From Knoellia sp. S7-12 (GTDB lineage: Bacteria > Actinomycetota > Actinomycetes > Actinomycetales > Dermatophilaceae), in NCBI RefSeq assembly GCF_040518285.1, contig NZ_CP155449.1:2232001-2296000 (forward strand): a stretch of DNA of 64,000 nucleotides, in the 5' to 3' direction. Below the pieces are notes generated by a model. It saw nothing but the letters and a program-made list of their open reading frames with translations. It was not told where the DNA came from and did not search any database. Shown one piece after another: positions 8,473 to 17,070 of the stretch (positions are counted from its first letter, which is position 1; each line of letters opens with the position of its first letter). The translations under genes were made by a program, and so were the position numbers.

Positions 8473-9444
8473 TCAGGCTGCTCCGCCACGGGCGATGAGC
8501 TCTCTGGCCAGCTGGCGGTAGGCGGCAGCACCCTTGTGGGTGCTGTCGTAGGTCGTGATCGGCTCGGCGGCAAGCGATGCGTCGGGGAACTTCACGGTGC
8601 GGCTGATGACCGTGTGGAAGACCCGGTCGTCAAAGTGCTCGACGACGCTGGCCACGACCTCCTTGGAGTGGAGGGTGCGGCTGTCATACATCGTCGCGAG
8701 GATGCCGTCGACCTCGAGGCGGGGGTTGAGCCGATCACAGATCTTCTCGATCGTCTCGACGAGCAGGGCCACGCCGCGCATGGCGAAGAACTCGCACTCC
8801 AGCGGGATGAGGACCCCGTGTGCCGCCGTGAGCGCGTTGACCGTGAGCAGGCCGAGCGAGGGCTGGCAGTCGATGAGGATGACGTCGTAGTCGTCCAGGA
8901 TGGGACGCAGCACCCGGGCCAGGATCTGCTCGCGGGCGACCTCGCCGACGAGCTGGACCTCGGCGGCCGACAGGTCGATGTTGGCCGGGATGACGTCGAG
9001 GTTCTCGACCTTGGTCTTGACGATGACGTCGCGCACGTCGTGGCCCCGCTCGGTGAGCAGGTTGTAGACGGTGACGTCGAGCTGGTGGGCGGGGATGCCG
9101 AGACCGACGGACAGGGCACCCTGCGGGTCGAAGTCGACGAGCAGGACCCGGCGGCCGTATTCGGCCAGAGTCGCTCCGAGGTTGATGGTCGTCGTCGTCT
9201 TGCCGACGCCACCCTTCTGGTTGCACATGGCGATGACGCGCGCCGGCCCATGGCTGGCGAGCGGCGGCGGTTCGGGGAAGACGGGCATCGGGCGCCCGGT
9301 GGGGCCCATCTGGCCACGGCCAGCGTCCTCGGTTCCGGGTAGGTGTCCGTGTCGGCCCGCGGTGTCAGTGCTTTCAGTGGGCTTATCCGCTGTGTCGGTG
9401 TCAGACACAGGGTTCACCACGGCCTCGATGTTCGACGAATCCAT
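8473..9444 (-). CDS. ParA-family chromosome-partitioning ATPase
   Basis: A 323-residue deviant-Walker ATPase. The motif KGGVGKTTTT lies at residues 77-86, with the signature Lys in KGG, followed by VDFDPQGA and DCQPSLGLL. A disordered, acidic N-terminal tail of about 65 residues precedes the ATPase. No parB is adjacent, so this is the orphan ParA that sits with scpAB in actinobacteria, not the oriC-proximal ParA of a ParABS set. AGGAG lies just before the ATG, at unusually short spacing. It is the first gene of the scpA, scpB, rluB, tyrA run; xerD ends the upstream unit 57 nt away. Confidence 0.92.
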   Translation of the reverse strand: MDSSNIEAVVNPVSDTDTADKPTESTDTAGRHGHLPGTEDAGRGQMGPTGRPMPVFPEPPPLASHGPARVIAMCNQKGGVGKTTTTINLGATLAEYGRRVLLVDFDPQGALSVGLGIPAHQLDVTVYNLLTERGHDVRDVIVKTKVENLDVIPANIDLSAAEVQLVGEVAREQILARVLRPILDDYDVILIDCQPSLGLLTVNALTAAHGVLIPLECEFFAMRGVALLVETIEKICDRLNPRLEVDGILATMYDSRTLHSKEVVASVVEHFDDRVFHTVISRTVKFPDASLAAEPITTYDSTHKGAAAYRQLARELIARGGAA

Positions 9445-9501
9445 CTCTCTCCTGGAACTGGCGTGCAGGCGGTCAGCGTCCCGCTGATCGGCACGACACT
9501 A

Positions 9502-10440
9502 TCAGCGCGCACGAGGATGGCTTTGTGCGTAGACCTCGCGCAATTGCTGCACGGTGACGAGCGTGTAGACCTGCGTCGTCGTCACGGAGGCGTGACCGAG
9601 CAGCTCTTGGACGACGCGCACGTCCGCCCCACCCTCGAGCAGGTGGGTCGCGAACGAGTGCCGCAGGGTGTGTGGCGACAGATGACCGCTGAGATCGGCG
9701 CGCGTGGCTGCCGCTCGCAGGATCGACCAGGCGCTCTGACGTGAAAGGCGCGACCCGCGTTGGTTGAGGAAGATCGCGGGCGTCCCTTTGCCCTTGGTCG
9801 AAAACGTGCCACGACCACGGACGAGGTATGCCGTGAGCGCCTCTTTGGCGTACGACCCCAGGGGCACCAGCCGCTGCTTCCCGCCCTTGCCCTCGAGCCG
9901 CACGATCCCCGCATCCATCTCGACGTCGTCGATGTCGAGTCCGACGGCCTCGGAGATCCGGGCGCCCGTGCCATAGAGCAGCTCCAGCAACGCCTTGTCG
10001 CGCAGTGACGCAGGGGTGTCCCCCATTGCCGCGGCATTGAGCAGCCGTTCCACGTCGTGAACGCTGATCGCCTTGGGCAGCCGTGACGGTGGAGGTGGGG
10101 GGCTGACGGCCGCGGCGGGGTCCGCGTCGAGGTCACCTTCCAGGGCGAGGAACTTGTGCAGACCGCGGACCGAGACCAACGTGCGGGCAGCAGAGTTCGC
10201 CGCCAGGGCCGGGTGGTCCGCATCGCCCTCGCGCAGACGCGCCAGGAACTCACTGACGTGCTTCTCGCTCACCTTCGCGGGGTCATCGACACCGATGACG
10301 GCGAGGTATGCCGTCCAGCGGCCCAGATCGCGCCGGTAGGCCTTGAGCGTGTTGACCGACAGACCTCGCTCGACGTCGAGGTGGGTCAGCCACGACCGAA
10401 CCGCGCGGTCGACGGCATTGCGAACCCTTGCGTCCGGCAA
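9502..10440 (-). CDS. xerD: Tyrosine recombinase XerD
   Basis: A 312-residue site-specific recombinase that resolves chromosome dimers at dif. The N-terminal SAM-like domain ([20 protein letters not shown]) is followed by the catalytic domain with the full Arg-Lys-His-Arg-His-Tyr set: [38 protein letters not shown]. The open frame extends into ald with no better start; I chose the TTG at 10440 (reading LPDARVRN) because it gives the usual family length. A CTG at 10494, overlapping the ald stop, is the alternative. No strong ribosome binding site is visible, so coupling to ald is likely. It is chromosomal housekeeping, not an integrase of a mobile element. Confidence 0.93.
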   Translation of the reverse strand: MPDARVRNAVDRAVRSWLTHLDVERGLSVNTLKAYRRDLGRWTAYLAVIGVDDPAKVSEKHVSEFLARLREGDADHPALAANSAARTLVSVRGLHKFLALEGDLDADPAAAVSPPPPPSRLPKAISVHDVERLLNAAAMGDTPASLRDKALLELLYGTGARISEAVGLDIDDVEMDAGIVRLEGKGGKQRLVPLGSYAKEALTAYLVRGRGTFSTKGKGTPAIFLNQRGSRLSRQSAWSILRAAATRADLSGHLSPHTLRHSFATHLLEGGADVRVVQELLGHASVTTTQVYTLVTVQQLREVYAQSHPRAR

Positions 10441-10490
10441 CTCGGCGGGTATGCCGCCGGGTTGCCGGACGCTGTGGGTCTGGTGCTCGC

Positions 10491-11606
10491 TCAGGCGAGC
10501 ACCTCGGCGAGCTCGCGGTGCTCGAGTCCATGCGCGCTGGCGACCGGGCCATAGACGATCTCGCCAGCGTGGGTGTTGAGGCCCTCGGCCAAGGCGTGAT
10601 CGTCGCGCAACGCCTGCTGCCAGCCCTTGTTGGCGAGGCGCACGGCATACGGAAGGGTGGCGTTGGTCAGCGCCCACGTCGACGTGTTCGGCACGGCACC
10701 GGGCATGTTGGCGACGCAATAGAAGATCGACTCGTGAACCTGGAAGGTCGGATCGGCGTGCGTCGTCGGTCGGGTGTCCTCGAAGCAGCCTCCCTGATCG
10801 ACCGCAATGTCAACGAGAACCGAGCCCGGCTTCATCTGGGCCACCATGTCGTTGGTGACGAGCTTGGGTGCCTTGGCTCCCGGGATGAGGACCGAGCCGA
10901 TGACCATGTCAGCGTCGAGGATCTGCTGCTGCACAGCTAGCGTTGAGCTGGCGAGCTGCTTGATCCGGTTCTGCCAGCGCCAGAACACCATGCGCAGCTT
11001 GTCGAGGTCGGTGTCGAGGATGGTGACGTCGGCTCCCATGCCGAGTGCGATGTTGGCGGCGTTCTGCCCCGCCACTCCCCCACCGAGGACAACGACCTTG
11101 GCGCTGGCGACGCCGCCGACTCCGCCCATGAGGACACCGCGTCCACCGTGGGCCTTCATGAGTGAGTGCGCTCCGACCTGGGGCGCGAGGCAGCCGGCGA
11201 CCTCGGACATCGGATAGAGCAGCGGGAGAAGGCCATTGGGCAGGCGCACCGTCTCGTAGGCGATGGCCGTCGTCTTCGCCTTGACCAGCTCACGGGTCAG
11301 CTGCTCCTCGGCAGCGAGGTGAAGATAGGTGAAGAGGGTGAGGTCCTCGCGCAGTCGGTGGTACTCCTGCTCGACCGGCTCCTTGACCTTCATGACCATC
11401 TCAGCCTCGGCCCAGACGTCGTCTGCGGTGTCGACGATCCGAGCACCCTGCGAGACGTATTCGTCGTCGGTGATCGACGATCCGAGGCCTGCGCCCTTCT
11501 GGACGTGCACCTCATGACCGTGTTTGACGAGCTCGTGCACCCCCACCGGCGTGATGCCGACGCGGAACTCGTTGTTCTTGACCTCGCTGGGGATACCGAT
11601 GCGCAC
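10491..11606 (-). CDS. ald: Alanine dehydrogenase
   Basis: A 371-residue NAD-dependent enzyme that interconverts alanine with pyruvate plus ammonia. The start region [16 protein letters not shown], the substrate segment MVMKVKEP with HLAAEEQLT, and the NAD-binding [19 protein letters not shown] are all family signatures, and the length is normal. I chose the GTG at 11606 because AGGAG lies 9 nt upstream. It precedes xerD and may be co-transcribed with it. In mycobacteria ald is elsewhere, so this pairing with xerD is not universal. Confidence 0.95.
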   Translation of the reverse strand: MRIGIPSEVKNNEFRVGITPVGVHELVKHGHEVHVQKGAGLGSSITDDEYVSQGARIVDTADDVWAEAEMVMKVKEPVEQEYHRLREDLTLFTYLHLAAEEQLTRELVKAKTTAIAYETVRLPNGLLPLLYPMSEVAGCLAPQVGAHSLMKAHGGRGVLMGGVGGVASAKVVVLGGGVAGQNAANIALGMGADVTILDTDLDKLRMVFWRWQNRIKQLASSTLAVQQQILDADMVIGSVLIPGAKAPKLVTNDMVAQMKPGSVLVDIAVDQGGCFEDTRPTTHADPTFQVHESIFYCVANMPGAVPNTSTWALTNATLPYAVRLANKGWQQALRDDHALAEGLNTHAGEIVYGPVASAHGLEHRELAEVLA

Positions 11607-11665
11607 CTGCTGACTCCTTTGTCCTAAGGCTGCGGTGGGTGTGCCGCGATGCGAGTCTAGGACCC

Positions 11666-12277
11666 GTGAAGATCTATGCGGACCTGCCCGGACGTCGACT
11701 CGTCCAGATCCTTGCCGACCTCGGGCTCCTGGCCTGGATAGCCCTGTGGGCATGGGTGGGTCGCCGTGTCCACGACGTGACGATGGCGCTGGCCGAGCCG
11801 GGTCGTCAGCTCCAGGGAGCAGGTGCCGGCTTCCGCGAGAAGCTCACGGCCGCCGGCGATGGCGTGGACGACCTGCCGCTGCTGGATGACCGCATCGCCG
11901 GTCCGTTCCGGTCGGCCGCCGGCGCGGGCACCGACATCGAGAAGGCGGGCACCGACCTGATCAGGGCCGTGGAGCGCCTTGCCCTCCTCATCGGATGGAC
12001 AACGGCTCTGGTGCCGATCCTCATCGTCGCGATCTGGTGGGCGCTGGCCCGTGGTCGGTTCGTCCGTCGGGCGTCGGCGGCGCAGCGGTTCATCGACGCC
12101 GACGACGACCTCGATCTGTTCGCACTACGCGCGATGGCCAATCAACCGATGGCTGCGCTGGCCAAGGTGTCGTCCGACCCGAGTGGTGCATGGCGCCGAG
12201 GTGACCGGGACACGATCAGGGCACTGGCCCTGCTCGAGCTCAAGGACTCTGGTCTGCGGCCACCACGACCGGCCTGA
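11666..12277 (+). CDS. Two-helix membrane protein, unknown function
   Basis: A 203-residue protein with a predicted membrane helix at about 14-32 (ILADLGLLAWIALWAWVG), a soluble helical stretch of about 70 residues rich in Ala/Gly, and a second helix at about 107-128 (LVPILIVAIWWAL), followed by a basic cytoplasmic-type segment. I do not recognise a family. I chose the GTG at 11666 (VKIYADLPG); no Shine-Dalgarno is present. It is transcribed divergently from ald, and its last 38 nt overlap the 3' end of hisS on the other strand. Confidence 0.78.
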   Translation: MKIYADLPGRRLVQILADLGLLAWIALWAWVGRRVHDVTMALAEPGRQLQGAGAGFREKLTAAGDGVDDLPLLDDRIAGPFRSAAGAGTDIEKAGTDLIRAVERLALLIGWTTALVPILIVAIWWALARGRFVRRASAAQRFIDADDDLDLFALRAMANQPMAALAKVSSDPSGAWRRGDRDTIRALALLELKDSGLRPPRPA

Positions 12278-13583
12278 GGTCCTCGGCGGGCGGCGCCCAC
12301 GAGGCGGGACCGGCGTCGACCTGCTCGCCGGAGCGGATGTCCTTGACCTGGTGCGCGACGTCGCCACTACCGGGGAACCAGACAAAAGGTATGCCGCGCC
12401 GGTCGGCATACCGGATCTGCTTTCCGAACTTCGCGGCGGTCGGGGCGACTTCACACGGGATTCCCCGGGCGCGCAGCGCCTTGGCGACCGCTGCAGAGTC
12501 GCGTCTTGATGCCTCCTCGACGACGGCGACCAGGACGGCTGCCGGGGTGGCGCGGGAGGCGGTGACAAGGCCCTTGCCGATGAGGAGTCCGAGGAGCCGG
12601 GAGACGCCGATGGAGATCCCGACCCCGGGATAGGTCGTCCTGCCGTCGCTCGCAAGGGCGTCGTAGCGACCGCCCGAGCAGAAGGAGCCCCACGACTCGT
12701 AGCCATCGAGCTGGGTCTCATAGACCGTGCCGGTGTAGTAGTCGAGGCCACGGGCGATCTTGAGGTCCGCGACCATCGCGCCGGGCGCGTTGTCGAGGCC
12801 GCTCTGGATGACGGCAGACAGGGCCTCGAGGCCCTCGTCGAGCGTTGGGTGCTGCACTCCGAGCTCGCGGACCCGGTCGACGAACGACAGGTCCTCGGTG
12901 CGGATGGCCGCCAGGGCCAGGCACTGGTCGGCCTGCTCCTCCGTGCGCCCCGCCTCGACGAGCAGGGTCTTGACCTTGGCGGGGCCGATCTTGTCGAGCT
13001 TGTCGACGATGCGCAGCGTGCCAGCGACGTCGTCAATGCCCACGCCGCGATAGAAACCCTCAGGGATCTTGCGGTTGTTGACCTGGATCGTCATCCGACC
13101 CACGGGCAGCTTGCTGAAGACCTCTGCAATGACCAGAGGCATCTCCGCCTCGAAGTGAGAGCTGAGTTCGCCGACGTCGACGACGTCGATGTCGGCCTGG
13201 GTGAATTCGCGGTAGCGGCCCTCTTGGGGTCGCTCGCCCCTCCACACCTTCTGGATCTGGTAGCGGCGGTAGGGGAAGGTCAGCTTGCCGGCGTTCTCGA
13301 GGACGAACCTCGCGAAGGGCACGGTGAGGTCGAAGTGCAAGCCCAACTCGGGTTCCTTGCCAGATGCTTCGCCGCGGTCGGCGAGGCGTGACACGGCATA
13401 GATCTCCTTGTCGGCGTCGCCGCCCTTGCCCACGAGACGGTCGACCGGCTCGACGGCGCGCGTCTCGAGCGAGGTGAAACCGTGCAGCTCGAACGTCTCG
13501 CGGATGACATCAAGGAAGTATTGCTCCACGACGCGTTCGGCTGGCAGGTATTCGGGGAAGCCGCTGAGCTTGGTGACCTTCAC
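12240..13583 (-). CDS. hisS: Histidyl-tRNA synthetase
   Basis: A 447-residue class II synthetase that charges tRNA-His. Motif 2 is near residue 115 (WRGERPQEGRYREFTQADID). The HisA motifs are RGLDYYTGTVYE and CSGGRYDAL; the C-terminal anticodon-binding domain follows at about residue 330. The start is a GTG overlapping the upstream metallo-hydrolase stop (GTGA). Inside the gene, 12388-12412 holds two GGTATGCCG copies in inverted orientation 7 nt apart. The 3' end overlaps the convergent membrane-protein gene by 38 nt. Confidence 0.96.
   Translation of the reverse strand: MKVTKLSGFPEYLPAERVVEQYFLDVIRETFELHGFTSLETRAVEPVDRLVGKGGDADKEIYAVSRLADRGEASGKEPELGLHFDLTVPFARFVLENAGKLTFPYRRYQIQKVWRGERPQEGRYREFTQADIDVVDVGELSSHFEAEMPLVIAEVFSKLPVGRMTIQVNNRKIPEGFYRGVGIDDVAGTLRIVDKLDKIGPAKVKTLLVEAGRTEEQADQCLALAAIRTEDLSFVDRVRELGVQHPTLDEGLEALSAVIQSGLDNAPGAMVADLKIARGLDYYTGTVYETQLDGYESWGSFCSGGRYDALASDGRTTYPGVGISIGVSRLLGLLIGKGLVTASRATPAAVLVAVVEEASRRDSAAVAKALRARGIPCEVAPTAAKFGKQIRYADRRGIPFVWFPGSGDVAHQVKDIRSGEQVDAGPASWAPPAEDLRPVVVAADQSP
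12388..12412. repeat. Inverted pair of GGTATGCCG inside hisS
   Basis: GGTATGCCG at 12388-12396 and CGGCATACC at 12404-12412, 7 nt apart, form a potential 9-bp stem within coding sequence. In hisS the copies are read as Tyr-Ala and Gly-Ile-Pro codons, so different amino acids are involved. Confidence 0.85.
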
Positions 13584-14281
13584 GCGTTCAATCCTTGCAG
13601 GTAGGGGTTGGTGCTCCGCTCACGACGCATGGAGGTGGCCGATCCGTGGCCCGGGAGCACCAGGGTCGAGTCGGGCAGGGGCAGGACGACGTCGCGCAAT
13701 GAACGTTCCATCGCAGCGCCGTCTCCCCCGGGCAGGTCAGTGCGCCCGATGGAACCGGCGAAGAGGACGTCGCCCGTGATCATCGTGCGGTCGAGTTCCT
13801 CCGGTGCACGAACCCCCTCGGGCAGCTCGGCGAAGCCGAACATGACCGAGCCCTCGGTGTGGCCCGGTGCGTGCAGCACCTCGAGATCCAGCCCGGCAAG
13901 GGTCAGCGACTCACGGTCGGTCACCTCGACGACCTTGCTCGGCTCGGTCCAGGTCGCCTTGCGACCGAACTGCTGCTCGAGCATCCCGATCAGTCCCTGG
14001 TCCAACCCACCGATCGGGTCGACGAGGCGATAGCGGTCGTCCGAGTGGATGTATGCCGCCGTGTCGGCTCCGCAGACCGGCGTCACCGAGAAGACGTGGT
14101 CGATGTGCCCGTGCGTGAGCAGGACCGCGGCCGGCTTGAGGCGGTGCTGCGTGAGGACCTCTCGCAGCGTCTCCTCGATCCCGATCCCCGGGTCGACGAC
14201 GAGGCACTCCTCGCCCTCGCCAGCGGCGAGGACATAGCAGTTGGTCCCGAAGGCTGCGGCTGGGAAGGCGATGGTCAACAC
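13580..14281 (-). CDS. Metallo-beta-lactamase-fold hydrolase, glyoxalase II-like
   Basis: A 233-residue hydrolase. The zinc-binding HxHxDH motif reads THGHIDHVF, followed by the third-ligand block HAPGHTEGS, the Asp in TGDVLFAG, and the last His in LPGHGS, the order seen in glyoxalase II-like enzymes. Mycobacteria have a similar gene between hisS and a cyclophilin. I chose the GTG at 14281 because TAGGGT lies 8 nt upstream (leaderless); a GTG at 14308 would add 9 residues. The stop overlaps hisS (GTGA), so the two form an operon. The natural substrate is not evident. Confidence 0.9.
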   Translation of the reverse strand: MLTIAFPAAAFGTNCYVLAAGEGEECLVVDPGIGIEETLREVLTQHRLKPAAVLLTHGHIDHVFSVTPVCGADTAAYIHSDDRYRLVDPIGGLDQGLIGMLEQQFGRKATWTEPSKVVEVTDRESLTLAGLDLEVLHAPGHTEGSVMFGFAELPEGVRAPEELDRTMITGDVLFAGSIGRTDLPGGDGAAMERSLRDVVLPLPDSTLVLPGHGSATSMRRERSTNPYLQGLNA

Positions 14282-14289
14282 GCGGCCCA

Positions 14290-14295
14290 ACCCTA
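14290..14295 (-). promoter_or_regulatory. -10 hexamer of a leaderless promoter for the hydrolase-hisS operon
   Basis: TAGGGT on the minus strand, 8 nt before the GTG at 14281. The divergent cyclophilin promoter is 30 nt away. Confidence 0.55.
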
Positions 14296-14325
14296 GTCGG
14301 GTGAGCACACGGCATACGCCGTCCC

Positions 14326-14331
14326 TAGACT
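14326..14331 (+). promoter_or_regulatory. -10 hexamer of a leaderless promoter for the cyclophilin gene
   Basis: TAGACT, exactly 7 nt before the GTG at 14339; no ribosome binding site. A palindrome TCACCCGGGTGA spans the start codon. Confidence 0.6.
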
Positions 14332-14338
14332 CACCCGG

Positions 14339-15127
14339 GTGACCAAGAAGCAGGAACGCGACCGCGCACGACGACGGTGGGAGAAGCAGCAGGCAAACCT
14401 TGCCGCTCGCGACGAAAGGCGAGGGCGCAACAAGCGCGTTGCCGCCATCGTCGCAACCGTGGCGATCATCGTGGCGCTCGTGGGTGGGTTGGCTCTGGCG
14501 CTCAAGCCCGAGGAGCCCGCCAGGCCCCAACAGACCGCCGCTGGCTGCGACCAGCCGCCCCAGCCCTTGGGCACGTCAGCCAAGCTCGAGCTGCCCAACA
14601 AGGCCACGGCCAAGGGCGCGACGTGGACGGCCACGCTGACGACGAACTGCGGTGACATCGTCGTCGACCTCGACGGAGCCAAGGCGCCCCAGGCCGTCGC
14701 GTCGTTCATCCAGCTGGCTCGTGCGGACTACTGGCTCAACTCCCCTTGCCACCGACTCGGTGTCGGCGACGGGTTCAAACTCCTTCAGTGTGGCGACCCG
14801 ACCGGTGCCGGCGATGGCACGCCCGGCTACGGCTTCGGAGTGGAGAACGCGCCCAAGGACGGCAAATACGCCCGCGGGCAGCTCGCGATGGCGCGCACCA
14901 AGGACCCCAAGGCCGGGAACGGTGGCCAGTTCTTCATCATCAACGGGGACACGAGCCTCCCGGACGCGAATGGATACTCGATCTTCGGCACGGTGACCAA
15001 GGGTTTGGATATCGTCGACAAGGTCGCCGCAGCGGGCGTTCAGCCCGGCGGCGAGTCGGAGACCATCGGTGCCCCCAAGGCGCCCATCAGCATCCTTCGG
15101 GTTGCAGTGACTGAAAAGAAGGCATAG
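14339..15127 (+). CDS. Membrane-anchored cyclophilin-type peptidyl-prolyl isomerase
   Basis: A 262-residue protein with a strongly basic N-terminus, one membrane helix at about 34-55 (VAAIVATVAIIVALVGGLAL), and an extracytoplasmic cyclophilin domain. The domain contains CHRLGVGDGFKLLQCGDPTG, where the catalytic Arg follows His, and GGQFFIINGD. It would catalyse proline isomerisation in exported proteins at the cell surface. It is followed 2 nt later by the DUF349 gene, so they are co-transcribed. In mycobacteria a comparable gene (ppiB) lies between hisS/gloB and rel, as here. Confidence 0.92.
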   Translation: MTKKQERDRARRRWEKQQANLAARDERRGRNKRVAAIVATVAIIVALVGGLALALKPEEPARPQQTAAGCDQPPQPLGTSAKLELPNKATAKGATWTATLTTNCGDIVVDLDGAKAPQAVASFIQLARADYWLNSPCHRLGVGDGFKLLQCGDPTGAGDGTPGYGFGVENAPKDGKYARGQLAMARTKDPKAGNGGQFFIINGDTSLPDANGYSIFGTVTKGLDIVDKVAAAGVQPGGESETIGAPKAPISILRVAVTEKKA

Positions 15128-15129
15128 CC

Positions 15130-16980
15130 GTGAGCGACGAGACGACGAGCACCACCCCCGCGGACGAGACCGTGGAGGTCCAGGCCGAGACCCCGCCGCC
15201 GGCAACCGAGGAGGCTCCTGCTGTCGAGGAGACTTCGGCGTCAGAGGAGATTGCTGTCTCAGAAGGCGCCGCCCCCGACGAAACTCCCGCAGTCGAGGGG
15301 AGCGCCGTGACCGAAGACGCGCCCGCAGCGCAGGAGGCTCCGGCTGTTGAGGAGGCCCCGGCAGTCGAAGAGGCTCCGGCTGTTGAGGAGGCCCCGGCAG
15401 TCGAAGAGGCTCCGGCTGTTGAGGAGGCCCCGGCAGTCGAAGAGGCTCCGGCTGTTGAGGAGGCCCCGGCAGTCGAAGAGGCTCCGGCTGTTGAGGAGAC
15501 TTCGGCAGCGGAGGAGGCTCCGGCTGTTGAAGAAGCGGCCGCTCCTGCACCGCAAGAGGCCCCCGCTGCCACCGACGAAACTCGCGCTGTCGAGGAGACG
15601 CCCACTCCAGCAGCGACTCCCGCTCCTGCGGCGCCCAGGCCGGCCGTCCCCTCTCCCGCGGCACTCGCGTCGAAGATGGCAGCCCGCCCCACGCCACCCG
15701 TGGTGGCACCCGTCATCCACGAGCACTCCGATTCGGCTCGGTTCGGCCGGGTCGATGACGAGGGCCACGTGTTCGTCAAGGTCGGAGAGGAGGAGCGCGA
15801 GGTCGGCTCCTATCCGGGCGCGACCCCCGAAGACGCCCTTCAGTACTTCGCCCGCAAGTACGACGAGCTCGCGGCCTCCGCCGACCTCCTCGTCCATCGA
15901 CTGGCCAACCCTGACGTCCCGGCCAAAGAGGTCGCAGACGGGCTGAGCACTCTCAAGGACCACATCGCCGAAGCCCACGTCGTCGGGGACCTCGCTGCGC
16001 TCGACGCCACCGTCGCGTCGATCGAGACCGGCATTGCCGCCAAGCGCGAGACCGAGCAGGCGGCACGCGCCGAGGCGCGCGCAGCGGCCACGGTCGAGCG
16101 TGAGGCCATCGTGGCCGAGGCCGAGTCGATCGCTGGACAGCACCCCGACCAGACCCAGTGGAAGCAGAGCGGCGAGCGGATGCGCGCGCTTCTCGACACG
16201 TGGAAGCAGCACCAGCGTTCCGGCACCAAGCTCGACAAGCCGACCGAGAATGCCCTGTGGCAGCGCTTCAGCCACGCGCGCAACCACTTCGACAAGGGCC
16301 GTCGCACCTACTTCGCCCAGCTCGACTCGACCCGCGCAGAGGCCAAGGGCGCCAAGGAGGGCCTCGTGCTGGAGGCCGAAGCCCTCGCCACGAGCAAGGA
16401 CTGGGGCCCGACCGCCCGCGCCTTCAAGAACCTCATGGACCAGTGGCGTCAGTCCGGCCGGGCATCACGCACCGAGGACGATGCTCTCTGGGAGCGCTTC
16501 AAGACGGCACAGGACGCGTTCTTCAACGCCAAGGACGAAGTGTCCGCCGCTGAAGAAGAAGAGTTCCGGGCCAACCTCGCAGTCAAGGAAGAGCTGCTCA
16601 AGGAGGCCGAGCAGATCCTGCCCGTCACCGACCTCGAGAAGGCCAAGGCGCAGTTGCGCACCGTCCAGGACAAGTGGGACGCCGCTGGCAAGGTCCCACG
16701 CGCCGACATCGACCGCACAGAGAAGGCGATCCGCCGCATCGAGACCGCCGTCCGCGAGCAGGACGAGAAGAAGTGGAAGTCGTCCAACCCCGAAGTGGCC
16801 GCTCGTGCCAACTCCATGGTGACGCAGCTCCGCTCATCGATCGAGACGATCAAGGCCGACCTCGCCAAGGCGACCGCGTCCGGCAACGACAAGAAGGTCA
16901 AGGACCTCACCGCGAAGCTCGAGTCACAGCAGGTGTGGCTCAAGCAGGCCGAGGCCGCCGGCGACGAATTCGGTTCCTGA
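15130..16980 (+). CDS. DUF349-repeat protein with low-complexity EAPAVE tail
   Basis: A 616-residue protein. Residues about 1-180 are disordered and acidic, with near-perfect EAPAVE repeats from residue 69 on. The rest is mostly alpha-helical and contains repeats of the DUF349 type, recognisable by W..FR.A...FF-like segments such as LWQRFSHARNHFDKGR and LWERFKTAQDAFFNAKD, plus W(K/R)QSG(E/R) blocks. DUF349 proteins are widespread in Actinobacteria; their role is not established, and I do not assign one. It starts with GTG behind AAGAAGG. A 25-bp hairpin follows the stop. Confidence 0.88.
   Translation: MSDETTSTTPADETVEVQAETPPPATEEAPAVEETSASEEIAVSEGAAPDETPAVEGSAVTEDAPAAQEAPAVEEAPAVEEAPAVEEAPAVEEAPAVEEAPAVEEAPAVEEAPAVEEAPAVEETSAAEEAPAVEEAAAPAPQEAPAATDETRAVEETPTPAATPAPAAPRPAVPSPAALASKMAARPTPPVVAPVIHEHSDSARFGRVDDEGHVFVKVGEEEREVGSYPGATPEDALQYFARKYDELAASADLLVHRLANPDVPAKEVADGLSTLKDHIAEAHVVGDLAALDATVASIETGIAAKRETEQAARAEARAAATVEREAIVAEAESIAGQHPDQTQWKQSGERMRALLDTWKQHQRSGTKLDKPTENALWQRFSHARNHFDKGRRTYFAQLDSTRAEAKGAKEGLVLEAEALATSKDWGPTARAFKNLMDQWRQSGRASRTEDDALWERFKTAQDAFFNAKDEVSAAEEEEFRANLAVKEELLKEAEQILPVTDLEKAKAQLRTVQDKWDAAGKVPRADIDRTEKAIRRIETAVREQDEKKWKSSNPEVAARANSMVTQLRSSIETIKADLAKATASGNDKKVKDLTAKLESQQVWLKQAEAAGDEFGS
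15334..15498 (+). repeat. 36-bp tandem repeat coding EAPAVEEAPAVE
   Basis: Four complete 36-nt units (15334, 15370, 15406, 15442) plus a partial fifth, seemingly identical. Each unit encodes two EAPAVE hexapeptides with different synonymous codons, so the DNA unit is twice the peptide unit. Length variation between strains is likely. Confidence 0.95.
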
Positions 16981-17003
16981 CCTCAGCACCGACAACCACC
17001 TCG

Positions 17004-17064
17004 ACTGATTGCGACTTCGCATAGTTGCTCGCTGCCCTCGCAACTATGCGAAGTCGCAATCAGT
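17004..17064. terminator. Long perfect hairpin between convergent genes
   Basis: Arms 17004-17028 and 17040-17064 are perfect 25-nt inverted copies around an 11-nt loop. It lies 24 nt after the DUF349 stop and 7 nt from the MocR gene stop, so it can serve both strands. The arm contains ATTGCGACTTCGC, shared with a hairpin at 56354-56429. Confidence 0.85.
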
Positions 17065-17070
17065 GGACTC

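Noticed and set aside
9502..10440. xerD as the integrase of a mobile element
   Set aside because: It lies in the conserved xerD-parA-scpAB order and has no tRNA, att repeat or phage genes beside it.
15334..15498. CRISPR-like array
   Set aside because: The repeat is contiguous, has no unique spacers and is in frame within a protein.
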